From Phocaeicola plebeius (GTDB lineage Bacteria > Bacteroidota > Bacteroidia > Bacteroidales > Bacteroidaceae): DNA of 64,000 bases. Each line of letters starts with the position of its first letter. Positions within the stretch are counted from its first letter, which is position 1. Made by a program: the position numbers and the translations under genes. The stretch lies in assembly GCF_003437535.1 (NCBI RefSeq), contig NZ_QSQT01000011.1:61467-125466 (forward strand), read 5' to 3'. This document shows positions 1-9,358 of this stretch, piece after piece. The notes below the pieces were generated by a model. That model was given only the letters and a program-made list of their open reading frames with translations. It was not told where the DNA came from and ran no database searches.

Positions 1-2
1 AG

Positions 3-1541
3 ACACTCATTGCCACCAATATCCGAAAAGACTACTCCAAGGCCTTCGAATACAACCAGCAGGCACTCGAAATCCTGCAACAGGCACAAGAAGCCATGCC
101 ATCGGGCGACTATCTGGCCGTAATGCAAATCACGCTTCACCAGACGGCCTACCTGCTCGAAGCCATACATGAATGGAAACAGGCAGAAGAGGTATATTTG
201 AGCAATATCAAAAACCTTGAAGAACAAATAGCCGTTAGTGACAATCAGCTGTTTATCCGGATACAGAAAGGTTCTCTTCTAGATTCCTATACTTCACTGA
301 TGAGGCTTTATTCCCAAAAGGAAGATTTGGAGAAGGCCCGTCAGACTGCAGCAAAAATCAAAGAAATCAGCCTCAACGACCCCGACCTTGACGAGGAAAA
401 GAGAATTTCCATCGAACTGAACTACCTGGATATGCTACTGGATTTTGCTATGAATGCCGGTCAAATGAAAGATGCTTATAAAATAGCTGCTGAGGCATAC
501 ACAAAAGCAGAAGTACTTTACCAGAAAAATCCGATTACCAAAGCAGCTGAGTTCCTGCAACGATACATCGTCTACCTGCAACTGAGTGTAGATTCCGAAA
601 CCGACGCATTCCCAGAAAGAGCAGAACTTTTGAGAACGAGAATCGAACAAGAGTTCACTTCTCTTTCACCCGATTTTAAAATCAACGCCTTGCACAATCT
701 GGAGATGATGTATTCCACTTATTATTCGCGAAAAGGCAACCAGCCAGAAGAACGGCGCAGCCTGGTCAAAGCCTACCAATACACCAAGAAACTAAGTGAA
801 TCCAGCAGTTCCCAGTTTACCCAGGAAAATCTTTATGCACGAGCCAAATACATTGATGTACTGATTGCAGAATCTAAAAACCAGGAAGCCGCCCAGGAAG
901 CTCTTGAACTCGATGCCCTCTATTCCATACAATCGGCCTGGGGATACCAAAACCTGAGTGTAGAAAGCAGCATGGGAGTCGCACTGGTATGCGGCGGATA
1001 TTATGAACTCGGATTGAAATACCTGGAACGCGTAAAAGAAGGACGGGAAAAGGAACTGAAGAAATATCCCCACAACAACGAACTCAAAGCAAATACATGC
1101 AGCACCTACAACAACCTTTCCCTGGGTTATAGCAAACTGAAAAAATACAAGCAGGCACTGAAGGAACAACTAAAAGCCTACACACTGATGAAAGACCTAT
1201 ATGCACAAAACAAAGCACAGTTAGGAACGAACTACATGCTCATCACGATGAACATCAGTGTGAACTACTATCAGAATGGCGATAACCAGCAGGCCCTGCA
1301 CTACCTGGAAGAAGCTTCCGCCATAGCCGAGGAGATGAAAGCACTATTTCCGCAGTATTTCGCCACCTACCCTATTGTCGTCAAGCTGGCCAAGGGCGAT
1401 TTGCTCAGCAAACTTTCACAACCGGGAGCACAGGAACTGCTGAAGGAAGGGCTGGAATACAAGGCAGGCTCCCAGCCGAATGATGCCCTACTGCTGTACA
1501 CCCTGAAAGAATACCACAGCAACGGGCTCTATACCAAGTAA
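3..1541 (+). CDS. TPR-repeat protein, 5' end outside the window
   Basis: The reading frame is already open at base 3, so the N terminus lies upstream of the window; the first internal ATG is at 96. The visible part (about 513 residues) is all-helical with many 34-residue TPR-like helix pairs, for example around ALHNLEMMYSTYYSRKGN and TCSTYNNLSLGYSKLKKYKQALKEQ written as separate repeats. No signal peptide, membrane segment or catalytic motif is visible in this part. TPR arrays normally bind proteins, and in many bacterial proteins they form the C-terminal sensor half behind an N-terminal effector domain; what precedes it here cannot be seen. Its stop codon lies only 3 bases from the stop of the oppositely oriented TIR-like gene. 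The TPR fold is well supported, function unknown. Confidence 0.8.
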   Translation, partial: TLIATNIRKDYSKAFEYNQQALEILQQAQEAMPSGDYLAVMQITLHQTAYLLEAIHEWKQAEEVYLSNIKNLEEQIAVSDNQLFIRIQKGSLLDSYTSLMRLYSQKEDLEKARQTAAKIKEISLNDPDLDEEKRISIELNYLDMLLDFAMNAGQMKDAYKIAAEAYTKAEVLYQKNPITKAAEFLQRYIVYLQLSVDSETDAFPERAELLRTRIEQEFTSLSPDFKINALHNLEMMYSTYYSRKGNQPEERRSLVKAYQYTKKLSESSSSQFTQENLYARAKYIDVLIAESKNQEAAQEALELDALYSIQSAWGYQNLSVESSMGVALVCGGYYELGLKYLERVKEGREKELKKYPHNNELKANTCSTYNNLSLGYSKLKKYKQALKEQLKAYTLMKDLYAQNKAQLGTNYMLITMNISVNYYQNGDNQQALHYLEEASAIAEEMKALFPQYFATYPIVVKLAKGDLLSKLSQPGAQELLKEGLEYKAGSQPNDALLLYTLKEYHSNGLYTK

Positions 1542-1544
1542 CTT

Positions 1545-2639
1545 TTATTTGCGAAGAATGATTTTCCATGGGATTTTATCGGACACCGGACCGGTGAAAT
1601 CCCATAATTCATATCCTTTCTTGAAGGCCTGTACCCGCTGCTGCACCTGCTGTTTGTCCAGAGGAACCGACAAACGGAAATTTCCCATTTCATCCGAAAC
1701 AGTCTGTAAGTCGATCACCTGTATGGTCACGCCTGACAGCGGACGGTTCGCTTCATCCTTCACGGTGCCGAACACTACTGAAAGACTCTTGTCGCGACGT
1801 ATGTTTACCACCAGTCTCTTTTCCAGTTCCATCACCGTGTCCACTGGTTCATATCCTTTAGCAGTGACTGAAAGCTGCACCGGAGTACCCAGATAACGGG
1901 AATGTATCTCCTTGAAAATCGCTTCATCGGTCAGTCGGTCCACGTGGCAGGTCTCGCTCTTGTCGGAATAAGTCAGCGTAATGTCCGCCCCCTCAAATGG
2001 AAGTGCGGAAACTGTCTGATCGCTCAGGCAAACCGTCGTAGTTACTGGGGTAAAATAGAAGAAAGCCTTAAATGCCAGCCACATCACAATCAGCGGAGCT
2101 ACTACATACGACAAGGTAAACTTCAGTCTATACAGCATTTTCTCCTCGGTTGATGGAACACGAATTACTCCTTCCTGCTCCAGTATAGCCAACTGACGGT
2201 CAAATTTAACCCGCCAGTCTTCCGGTGTAGTGTACACATCGCAGAAGTGACCCAATGTATGCTCACAGTATTGCTTGAAATTGGTCAGCGCCTCATCCTC
2301 AATACCTTCTTCCTTAAAATAAATGAAGATTTGCGGACGTTCTTTATTCTCCCGGAAAGCAGCCAAAGCCACTTCCAACTCTTCACGCGTATATTTTCCC
2401 AGGCGTGTGTGAAACAAGAAAATCACCAGGTCACATTCACGGATGTACGCATTGTAGCGATCCTGTAGGCGACCGTCGTTCAGCGAACTGCAGAAATCCT
2501 TCCAGGTGCGGTGGTCAAACTCAATATCCTTTTTCCGATACAGCTTGTTCTTGTCCGAAAAATACACATCAAACATCGTTTTGTCCTGATCCAACTCAGC
2601 CGACGATGCAATAAAAACCTTTACCAGCTTACTTCTCAT
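1545..2639 (-). CDS. TIR-like (DUF4062-like) membrane protein with C-terminal CarboxypepD-like domain
   Basis: The protein has 364 residues. Residues 5-160 resemble the TIR-fold domain found at the start of many bacterial signalling and immune proteins: a KVFIASSAELDQD start, a central RLQDRYNAYIRECD segment and LFHTRLGKYTREELEVAL, where the second glutamate region is placed like the catalytic glutamate of NAD-cleaving TIR domains. A single hydrophobic segment follows at about 168-192 (SYVVAPLIVMWLAFKAFF), then a PEGA-like beta segment and a carboxypeptidase-regulatory-like beta domain at about 285-364 (VVFGTVKDEANRPLSGVTIQ). The TIR-like part should be cytoplasmic and the beta domains periplasmic. 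It overlaps the upstream gene by 11 bases, so the two are probably cotranscribed. A role in sensing or defence is inference; enzymatic activity is not shown. Confidence 0.7.
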   Translation of the reverse strand: MRSKLVKVFIASSAELDQDKTMFDVYFSDKNKLYRKKDIEFDHRTWKDFCSSLNDGRLQDRYNAYIRECDLVIFLFHTRLGKYTREELEVALAAFRENKERPQIFIYFKEEGIEDEALTNFKQYCEHTLGHFCDVYTTPEDWRVKFDRQLAILEQEGVIRVPSTEEKMLYRLKFTLSYVVAPLIVMWLAFKAFFYFTPVTTTVCLSDQTVSALPFEGADITLTYSDKSETCHVDRLTDEAIFKEIHSRYLGTPVQLSVTAKGYEPVDTVMELEKRLVVNIRRDKSLSVVFGTVKDEANRPLSGVTIQVIDLQTVSDEMGNFRLSVPLDKQQVQQRVQAFKKGYELWDFTGPVSDKIPWKIILRK

Positions 2640-3708
2640 TTTTCCAACTATTTTCTTTGATTCGAGCCCAGTTACGACGAGCTAGAATCCGTTCTTCCAG
2701 TAATTTCAGTTTCTCCTTTATTTTCTTAGGCCACTTCACATCCTGCCTGCAACGTTGCAGACTGACCTCTATCTGTTCCACCTCGGCCACCGTCTGCGCT
2801 TCCTTGACTAGCAGGCCATATCGGTCGATGGCAGACTCTTTCTTTCCACTGTTCCACATCCACTCCGTCACGGTCAGTCGTGGAGCCATCTCCCGTGTTG
2901 CTTCCAAAATCAAGCGGGCCACCGAATCACAGCCCGCCACATCGCCCGTCTGCCGCATCAGTTCAAAACTGTGCACCAATGAAGGCAGCAAAAGCTGCAC
3001 ATCCGCATCGGCAGCCTGCCTTCCGGCCACACGCTGTGCCAGCACTGAATCCGTATGCATGGACTCATACAAGCGGATAGCTCCTTCCATGTCACCCTTA
3101 TCCAGCAACTCCAGCGCCTGCTGCTCTGTTCGTTCCAGTTCATCACGGTTCAGGCGGGCAAACCTCATGGCATACACCTCCAGTCTTCGCTTCAAGGTCA
3201 CTTGCACCTGCGACAAAGAATCCACCCTCCGGACATACTCCTCGTCAGTGAGCCGTTGCAGTTTCCGGCGAGTCTCCAGTTCCACCAGCGCTGCATGATA
3301 TTCCCGCTCACTGGCAGAGACACCTATCTGATAATATTTTTTCCGCAGTGCATCAATCATCTCCGTACGCCCCAAAACGATTTTCAGCACCGCATCCGAC
3401 GAAAGGTTCCAGTTATCCACCTTCTCCCGGTTTACCATTTCAAAACCTTTCTTATATACCCCGTCCAGCAGCAACGGGTCGCCCGGCAGAGAAGATACAA
3501 ATGACAAGACGAACTGCCCCTCCTGGTCACTGTCGGACGAAGCCGCACCGGTCGCCCTGATTTCCACCCCTGCCAGCGGACGGTTTCCACTGTTCATTTC
3601 CAGCACCACCCCCCGCTGCACAACCTGCGCTTCGGCAAAAGGAAAAAGCATCCCTCCGCACAAACAGATTATCCATCTTTGTATAACTGCCCTCATTTCG
3701 GTCTTCAA
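2629..3708 (-). CDS. Secreted CarboxypepD-like domain protein with helical C-terminal region
   Basis: The protein has up to 359 residues. An N-terminal signal peptide ends near FPFAEAQ, followed by a carboxypeptidase-regulatory-like beta sandwich at about 30-110 (VVLEMNSGNRPLAGVEIRATG) and then a long helical, charged region with TPR-like pairing and probable coiled coil to the end (DELERTEQQALELLDKGDMEGAIRLYE). It should be exported and may bind the periplasmic beta domains of the TIR-like partner encoded just downstream, with which it overlaps by 11 bases. The ATG at 3708 sits inside a TAAATTTG promoter-like box; the ATG at 3696 (MRAVIQRW) is an alternative that gives a more typical signal peptide. 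Function is unknown. Confidence 0.7.
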   Translation of the reverse strand: MKTEMRAVIQRWIICLCGGMLFPFAEAQVVQRGVVLEMNSGNRPLAGVEIRATGAASSDSDQEGQFVLSFVSSLPGDPLLLDGVYKKGFEMVNREKVDNWNLSSDAVLKIVLGRTEMIDALRKKYYQIGVSASEREYHAALVELETRRKLQRLTDEEYVRRVDSLSQVQVTLKRRLEVYAMRFARLNRDELERTEQQALELLDKGDMEGAIRLYESMHTDSVLAQRVAGRQAADADVQLLLPSLVHSFELMRQTGDVAGCDSVARLILEATREMAPRLTVTEWMWNSGKKESAIDRYGLLVKEAQTVAEVEQIEVSLQRCRQDVKWPKKIKEKLKLLEERILARRNWARIKENSWKNEK

Positions 3709-3735
3709 ATTTACAGTTCGTCTGTTGCAAATTTA
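3706..3735 (-). promoter_or_regulatory. Candidate promoter -7 boxes for the 3708-1545 unit
   Basis: On the minus strand two TAAATTTG boxes (complement at 3706-3713 and 3728-3735) match the Bacteroides -7 consensus TAnnTTTG. The upstream one suits a start at 3708 or 3696; the downstream one overlaps the ATG at 3708 and would favour 3696. No clear -33 box was found. Confidence 0.4.
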
Positions 3736-3964
3736 GGAAATTCTCTGAGAAATACGACTTTACTGCATATTTCTCTTCCATTTCATGTTTAATAACTAAA
3801 AACCGTCTCCAAAATTTGGAAATCATACCTTTTATCAATAACTCCATCCCTTCCCAATTACAGAGACATTTATCAAAAATAAATCCCTTAATCGTTAGGT
3901 CAGCTACACAAGAATACCTACCTTTAAGACCGTTATTTTTTACCAGGCAATCTATCAGAAAAAT

Positions 3965-5935
3965 ATGAAAAAGACAAAACTATTTTTTGTAGGTGCTGCC
4001 ATCCTGATAGGAGGAGGGACGGCCGTACATGCCCAGTCGTGGAGAAACGACGGGGCAGTTTCTTTGGATAAACAATATGCCGATTATCCTTGTGTGAATT
4101 TACTAGACAGTACCAGTGTGACGGTGGAACCCACCGGACAAGGTTCGTTTGCGGTCTGCCGGGCTGTACGGGTGCAGACAACTGCCGGAGCCTTGCAGCA
4201 ACGGATACTGAAATACGATTACGACCCGCTGACGGCAGCTGCTACTTTCAAGCGAGTGACCATCTACCATGCCGACGGAACATATACATCGGTCGATGTA
4301 ACCAAGGCCTGTGACTACGCCGCTCCGGCCAGAGCTATCTACTGGGGAGCCCGCCAGATTATGCTGGAACTGGGTGCATTGCAACCGGGCGACATCATCG
4401 ACTATGAAATCGACAAGAAAGGATTCACGTATGCCCTGCTGAGTGATGCACCCCAGTCAGGCGACGACTCCCGCTTTATCCCGCCCATGCGCGGACAGTT
4501 CTACGACATCGTGCCCTTTTGGTCGGCCGATCCCACCCTGCGCAAAGTGTACCGCGTCAGTCTGCCGGCCGAAAAAGAAATGCAATTCCAGTTCTATCAG
4601 GGCAGCTGCGCTTCCTCCATGCGCTACGAAGACGGACGGAAAGTCTATACCTTTGCTAAAGATGCCATCCTACCCTTCCGTCGGGAACCAAATATGGTCG
4701 ATTTCTATGACGCCGCACCGAAGCTGATGATGTCTACCACCGCCGACTGGAAAGAGAAGTCACGCTGGTTCTACGGAGTCAACGAAGACTACGGCAGTTT
4801 CACCGCCATTCCGGAAGCCCAGAAGAAAGTAGACGAACTCATTCGGGGTAAAAAAACCGAACTGGAAAAAGTGGCGGTACTCACCCACTGGGTGGCCGAC
4901 AACATCCGTTATGCAGGTATCTCCATGGGAAAGGGAGAAGGATTCACCCTGCACAACCTGAAGATGAATTATACCGACCGCTGCGGGGTGTGCAAGGACA
5001 TTGCCGGCACACTGATTGCGTTCCTGCGGATGGCAGGATTCGAAGCCTTTCCGGCCATGACCATGGCAGGCAGCCGGGTGGAGACCATTCCGGCCGACCA
5101 TTTCAACCACTGCGTGGCCGTAGTGAAACTCAGTGACGGCACAATGATGCCGCTCGACCCCACGTGGGTACCTTTCTGCCGGGAACTGTGGAGCAGTGCC
5201 GAACAGCAGCAAAATTACCTGCCGGGCACACCGGAAGGCACCGACCTGTGCCTGACTCCTATCTCCGACCCGGAAAACCATTACGTACGTATCAAGGCAC
5301 AGAACACCCTCGATGAAAAAGGCACGTTGAAAGGTACCTTCACCATCGAAGCTGAGGGACAGAGCGACAGCAACATCCGCCGCATCTTCACCACCGGATT
5401 TCAGAGCGAATGGGCACATACCATGGAACGCCAGTTGCTGAACGTATCGCCCAAAGCCCGATTGAAAAGCGTGGACTACGGACGGACACCGAAAGACTAC
5501 CAGCGCGCCCCTATCCAGATTACGTTCCGCTACGAGATTCCGGAATATGCACTGAAAGGCGACCAGGGAGAAATGGTTTTCAAACCTTTCGTACTGAATA
5601 ACCTCTACACGCAAGTCCTCTCCTACCTGCGGATAGATACCAGCCTGGAGAAACGGGCCTACGGCTTCAAGGACGGCTGCTCCCGTCTGGTGGAAATGGA
5701 AGAAAACCTGAAACTTCCTGCAGGATACGAATGGCAAGGAAAGGAAAAGCAGGACCAGATGGACGGGCCAGGTGCCGGATTCACCGGATACATGGGCCAA
5801 AACGGCAACCAGTTGCAGGTGAAAACATCCTTGCGCCTGAAGAAGCGGGTCTACGAAGCATCCGACTGGGAAAGTTTCCGAAATGCGGTGAACACAGCCA
5901 AGGGATATGGAGAATACATTGTGGTAAAGAAATAA
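3965..5935 (+). CDS. Secreted DUF3857 / transglutaminase-like protein
   Basis: The protein has 656 residues with a signal peptide (about 1-23, ending VHAQS). The N-terminal half is a DUF3857-type beta domain (KYDYDPLTAAATFKRVTIYHADG region); the middle is a transglutaminase-like cysteine-protease fold. The triad is visible: Cys in RCGVCKD (about 341), His in HFNHCVAVV (about 380) and Asp in MPLDPTW (about 397). Such proteins are usually periplasmic or surface-linked in Bacteroidetes and are thought to cleave or crosslink peptides; the substrate is unknown. The gene is 36 bases upstream of a paralogous DUF3857 gene on the same strand, so the two likely form an operon. Family call is firm, biological role is not known. 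Confidence 0.85.
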   Translation: MKKTKLFFVGAAILIGGGTAVHAQSWRNDGAVSLDKQYADYPCVNLLDSTSVTVEPTGQGSFAVCRAVRVQTTAGALQQRILKYDYDPLTAAATFKRVTIYHADGTYTSVDVTKACDYAAPARAIYWGARQIMLELGALQPGDIIDYEIDKKGFTYALLSDAPQSGDDSRFIPPMRGQFYDIVPFWSADPTLRKVYRVSLPAEKEMQFQFYQGSCASSMRYEDGRKVYTFAKDAILPFRREPNMVDFYDAAPKLMMSTTADWKEKSRWFYGVNEDYGSFTAIPEAQKKVDELIRGKKTELEKVAVLTHWVADNIRYAGISMGKGEGFTLHNLKMNYTDRCGVCKDIAGTLIAFLRMAGFEAFPAMTMAGSRVETIPADHFNHCVAVVKLSDGTMMPLDPTWVPFCRELWSSAEQQQNYLPGTPEGTDLCLTPISDPENHYVRIKAQNTLDEKGTLKGTFTIEAEGQSDSNIRRIFTTGFQSEWAHTMERQLLNVSPKARLKSVDYGRTPKDYQRAPIQITFRYEIPEYALKGDQGEMVFKPFVLNNLYTQVLSYLRIDTSLEKRAYGFKDGCSRLVEMEENLKLPAGYEWQGKEKQDQMDGPGAGFTGYMGQNGNQLQVKTSLRLKKRVYEASDWESFRNAVNTAKGYGEYIVVKK

Positions 5936-5971
5936 CCACTCATACGAGGATTTAACAAGAAACGAAGCGTA

Positions 5972-7609
5972 ATGAAAACATTATCAATCTACATAGGAAT
6001 CATAGGAATGCTTTTGCTGGCTGTACTGCCGGCCAGAGCCGCATCGGAAGCAGAATTCCGCAAACTCTCGAAAACGTACACCCTGCGTGCCGACGGCAGT
6101 CAGGAGATGCGGGTGCAGAAGGAACTCACCCTGTTCACCCATGCCGCCATGAACGGCCTGTACGGAGAAACATTTATCGTGTATAACCCCGACTTCCAGA
6201 AGCTGGAGATTCACGTGTCCTACACCCGCCAGAAAGATGGCACCGTGGTTCAGACACCCGCCAATGCCTTCGTAGAGGTATTGCCTGCCGCAGCTGCCAA
6301 CGCACCGGCCTACAACCAACTGAAAGAAATGGTCGTGGTGCACACCGGACTTGAATTAGGTGCCACCATCGTGCTGGATTACTCCATTGTAAGCAAAGCC
6401 GGTTACCTGCCGGAACTTGATGTCTGCTGTCCGGTCAAAGAACTTTCTCCCATCAAGGAATTCACCTTCCGCCTGAACGTACCAGCCGGAAAATCGGTAC
6501 ACTATGAACTGCTGAACGCTTCTGCCCAGCCGTCCATTGCCCAAAGAGACGGAATGAAATCCTTCACCTGGACACTAAAGGAAGTGAAGCCCCGCCCTTA
6601 CGCCTATCCTTCCACAAGAGGAAATATGGGACAAGTACAAGCAGTAGCCAGCGGCATGATGCCCGTCTTCGTGGCCTCAACCTGGTCACGATACGATGAA
6701 GCCCTGAAAAGCCTGAAAGCACAATTCCAGCCCGGCAACCGCTCCGTTATCGAAGCAAAGGTAGCCGAACTGACCCGAGGCATCCAAGGCAATCCGCAGG
6801 CAGTCCGCAACGCCATTGCCCGCTACATGACCGAACTATATCAATTGGGCCGTTGCGGCGTATCACTGCAGGATGTCGGCTACCGTCTCCGTCCGGCATC
6901 GGAAGTTATCCGTTCGGCTTACGGCACCCAGGCAGAATTAGTGAACCTGGATGTCACCTTGCAGCAGGCAGCCGGACTGGAAGCGGAAGTAGCCGTATGT
7001 ACCCTTCGCCCGTCAAAAGCTGAAAACCAAGGTTTGTCTACCATCGTATCGCTGGTAGCCCAAAGCAAGCTGATGCCCGAAAAGGTCGCCCTGACAGGTA
7101 CCGAAGAAGCCAGCCTGCAACCCTTCCTGGCAGTGAGCGGCCTGGATGGAAAACCGCTGACAATGGAAGTTTACTTAGGAGCCAAGGAAATGCAGCAGAC
7201 CGACACCCTGAAAGTGGACGAAAAAAAGTTGCAGCAGCCTGCCGAAGGATGGGGAATCGTGACACTGAACGACCCGACACCGGCCCGCACACTCTATGCG
7301 TATGCTGCCAATACAACCATTCCCGAGAATATCCTTCTGCCGAAAACTATGAACTGCACGCTGGAAACCATTGTCTGCCTGCCGGAAGGAATGAAAGCAA
7401 CTTCTCGCACCAACAAGGAAATCAGCAATGCTTGCGGAAAAGTAGTATTCAGCTACCAGCCCACGAAAGAAGGCATGAAAGTGACCCGCAGCCTGCGCGT
7501 CAGCCGTCAGTTACAGACCCCGTCGAATTACAAAGAGCTGTATGCCCTCCTGGCAGAATGGAGAGATACCAATAACCATACGCTGGTGGTAAAGAAAGTA
7601 GCAGAATAA
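5972..7609 (+). CDS. Secreted DUF3857 protein with degenerate transglutaminase-like domain
   Basis: The protein has 545 residues with a signal peptide ending near LPARAAS. It shares the DUF3857 layout with the gene before it (TYTLRADGSQEMRVQKELT; VVHTGLELGATIVLDYS). Where active relatives carry a G-D/V-C-K-D segment before the helix, this protein reads YGTQAELVNLDVTLQQAAG, so the catalytic cysteine appears replaced and the domain is probably not enzymatic. It may act as a binding partner of the active paralogue. It ends 20 bases before a good rho-independent terminator, which closes the two-gene unit. The loss of the cysteine is read directly; the partner role is inferred. Confidence 0.8.
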   Translation: MKTLSIYIGIIGMLLLAVLPARAASEAEFRKLSKTYTLRADGSQEMRVQKELTLFTHAAMNGLYGETFIVYNPDFQKLEIHVSYTRQKDGTVVQTPANAFVEVLPAAAANAPAYNQLKEMVVVHTGLELGATIVLDYSIVSKAGYLPELDVCCPVKELSPIKEFTFRLNVPAGKSVHYELLNASAQPSIAQRDGMKSFTWTLKEVKPRPYAYPSTRGNMGQVQAVASGMMPVFVASTWSRYDEALKSLKAQFQPGNRSVIEAKVAELTRGIQGNPQAVRNAIARYMTELYQLGRCGVSLQDVGYRLRPASEVIRSAYGTQAELVNLDVTLQQAAGLEAEVAVCTLRPSKAENQGLSTIVSLVAQSKLMPEKVALTGTEEASLQPFLAVSGLDGKPLTMEVYLGAKEMQQTDTLKVDEKKLQQPAEGWGIVTLNDPTPARTLYAYAANTTIPENILLPKTMNCTLETIVCLPEGMKATSRTNKEISNACGKVVFSYQPTKEGMKVTRSLRVSRQLQTPSNYKELYALLAEWRDTNNHTLVVKKVAE

Positions 7610-7630
7610 ACTGAAAAATAACTCTCACGA

Positions 7631-7672
7631 AAAAGGAATCGCCCCTTAAATGGATCGGTTCCTTTTCTTTTT
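7631..7672 (+). terminator. Rho-independent terminator after the DUF3857 pair
   Basis: A 10-bp stem pairs AAAGGAATCG with CGGTTCCTTT (one G-T pair) around a 14-base loop and is followed by a T-rich stretch. It lies just downstream of the second DUF3857 gene. Confidence 0.75.
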
Positions 7673-7738
7673 CCCCGAAGCCGCTACCACACTCAACAAC
7701 ATTTCCGGCCAACTTTTCCGTTTCCTGTTTCCTGCCTG

Positions 7739-7769
7739 TTTGAATGTTCGCTGAAAATTACTACATTCG
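7739..7769 (+). promoter_or_regulatory. Promoter for the AAA-ATPase/PD-(D/E)XK gene
   Basis: TTTG at 7739-7742 and TACATTCG at 7762-7769 (one mismatch to TAnnTTTG) are separated by 19 bases, the usual Bacteroides -33/-7 spacing. The predicted transcript starts about 17 bases before the ATG at 7794. Confidence 0.55.
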
Positions 7770-7793
7770 CAGTAGAATCTAAATCCAGTGGTT

Positions 7794-9350
7794 ATGAGCA
7801 AGCTATATCCGGTAGGAGTGCAGAACTTTGAGAAAGTGATATTGGGTGGTTATGAATACGTCGATAAGACCGCCTTGATTTATCAGTTGTTCAATACAGG
7901 AAGTTACTATTTTCTGAGTCGTCCGCGACGCTTCGGAAAAAGCCTGCTATTGTCGACCCTTGAAGCCTATGCACAAGGAAAGAAAGAGCTTTTCAAAGGA
8001 CTGGCACTGGAGAAGCTGGAGAAGGACTGGACAGTATATCCGGTTCTGCACCTGGATTTGAATACGCAGAAATACGATACGCCGGAATCGCTGACCAGTA
8101 TTTTGAATGACAATCTATGTACCTGGGAAAGTCGATACGGCGCACGGGAAAGCGAGACAAGCCTTTCCCTTCGTTTCCAGGGTATCATCCGCCGTGCCTG
8201 CGAACAGACAGGCCGCCGTGTGGTGATTCTCATCGATGAATATGACAAGCCCATGCTACAGGCCATCGGCAATGAAGCCTTGCAGAACGAATACCGAAGT
8301 ACCCTGAAAGCTTTCTACGGAGCATTAAAATCCATGGACGGCTGTATCCGCTTTGCCCTGCTCACGGGAGTAACCAAGTTCGGCAAGGTCAGCGTGTTCA
8401 GCGATTTGAATAACCTGATGGACATCTCCATGGACGACCGCTACGTGGAAATCTGCGGCATCAGCGAGAAGGAAATCCATACGTATTTTGAGGAAGACAT
8501 TCATGCGCTGGCTACAGCTACGGGCCTGACTTATGAAGAGACTTGTGCGGAGCTGAAATCCAATTATGACGGTTATCACTTCACGGAAAATGCCGTGGGC
8601 ATGTACAATCCGTTCAGTCTGCTCAATACGTTTGCGAAGAAAAAGTTCGGCAGCTACTGGTTTGAGACAGGCACACCGACCTACCTCGTCGAACTGCTCA
8701 AGCTCCATCACTATCCGATAGAAGAACTGGAACACATCGTCACCAGTCAGCCTGTACTGGACAGCATTGATACGGCCTCAACCGACCCGATCCCGGTTAT
8801 CTACCAGAGCGGCTACCTCACCATCAAGGGTTACAACAAGATGTTCGAGAACTACACGTTAGGCTTCCCCAACCGGGAAGTGGAACAAGGGTTCTTCAAG
8901 TTTCTGCTACCCAACTACGCATCGGTAAGCGTAAGCAAGTCACCCTACCAGATTCAGTGCTTTGTGGAGGAAGTAATGGCGGGCAAAGTGGATGATTTTT
9001 TCGAACGGTTGAAGACTATGTTTGCCGACATTCCATACGAGCTGGCACGTGACCGCGAAGTGCATTACCAGAATATCCTCTACATCATTTTCAAGCTGAT
9101 GGGCTTCTACGTGCAGGTGGAATACCACACCAGTCGCGGACGGATTGACCTGGTACTCCAGACGCAGGACTACGTGTACATCATGGAATTCAAGTTGAAC
9201 GGCAGCGCAGACGAAGCTTTGGCTCAGATTCGGGAGAAAGGCTATGCCGCACCTTTTGCCAAGGACAGCCGTACGGTCTACAAGATTGGAGTAAACTTCA
9301 GTGATGAGCTTCGGAACATTCAGGAAGTGAAGGTGGAAATGGAGTCTTGA
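7794..9350 (+). CDS. AAA-ATPase-like protein with C-terminal PD-(D/E)XK nuclease domain (DUF1703 type)
   Basis: The protein has 518 residues from the ATG at 7794; a GTG six bases earlier is in frame but less likely. Residues 1-280 are the AAA-ATPase-like domain with a Walker A variant RPRRFGKS (43-50) and Walker B VVILIDEYDKP (about 143-153). The C terminus has a PD-(D/E)XK nuclease-like core, GRIDLVLQ followed by YIMEFKLNG (about 445-470). This architecture is multi-copy in gut Bacteroides and is suspected of belonging to mobile or defence functions, but the true role is unknown. It stands alone with its own promoter and ends 8 bases from the convergent lipoprotein gene. Confidence 0.85.
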   Translation: MSKLYPVGVQNFEKVILGGYEYVDKTALIYQLFNTGSYYFLSRPRRFGKSLLLSTLEAYAQGKKELFKGLALEKLEKDWTVYPVLHLDLNTQKYDTPESLTSILNDNLCTWESRYGARESETSLSLRFQGIIRRACEQTGRRVVILIDEYDKPMLQAIGNEALQNEYRSTLKAFYGALKSMDGCIRFALLTGVTKFGKVSVFSDLNNLMDISMDDRYVEICGISEKEIHTYFEEDIHALATATGLTYEETCAELKSNYDGYHFTENAVGMYNPFSLLNTFAKKKFGSYWFETGTPTYLVELLKLHHYPIEELEHIVTSQPVLDSIDTASTDPIPVIYQSGYLTIKGYNKMFENYTLGFPNREVEQGFFKFLLPNYASVSVSKSPYQIQCFVEEVMAGKVDDFFERLKTMFADIPYELARDREVHYQNILYIIFKLMGFYVQVEYHTSRGRIDLVLQTQDYVYIMEFKLNGSADEALAQIREKGYAAPFAKDSRTVYKIGVNFSDELRNIQEVKVEMES

Positions 9351-9358
9351 CCATTGTG

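Noticed and set aside
4760..5800. 346-codon minus-strand open frame
   Set aside because: Complement of the transglutaminase-like gene; His/Phe/Val-rich shadow without signal or domain.
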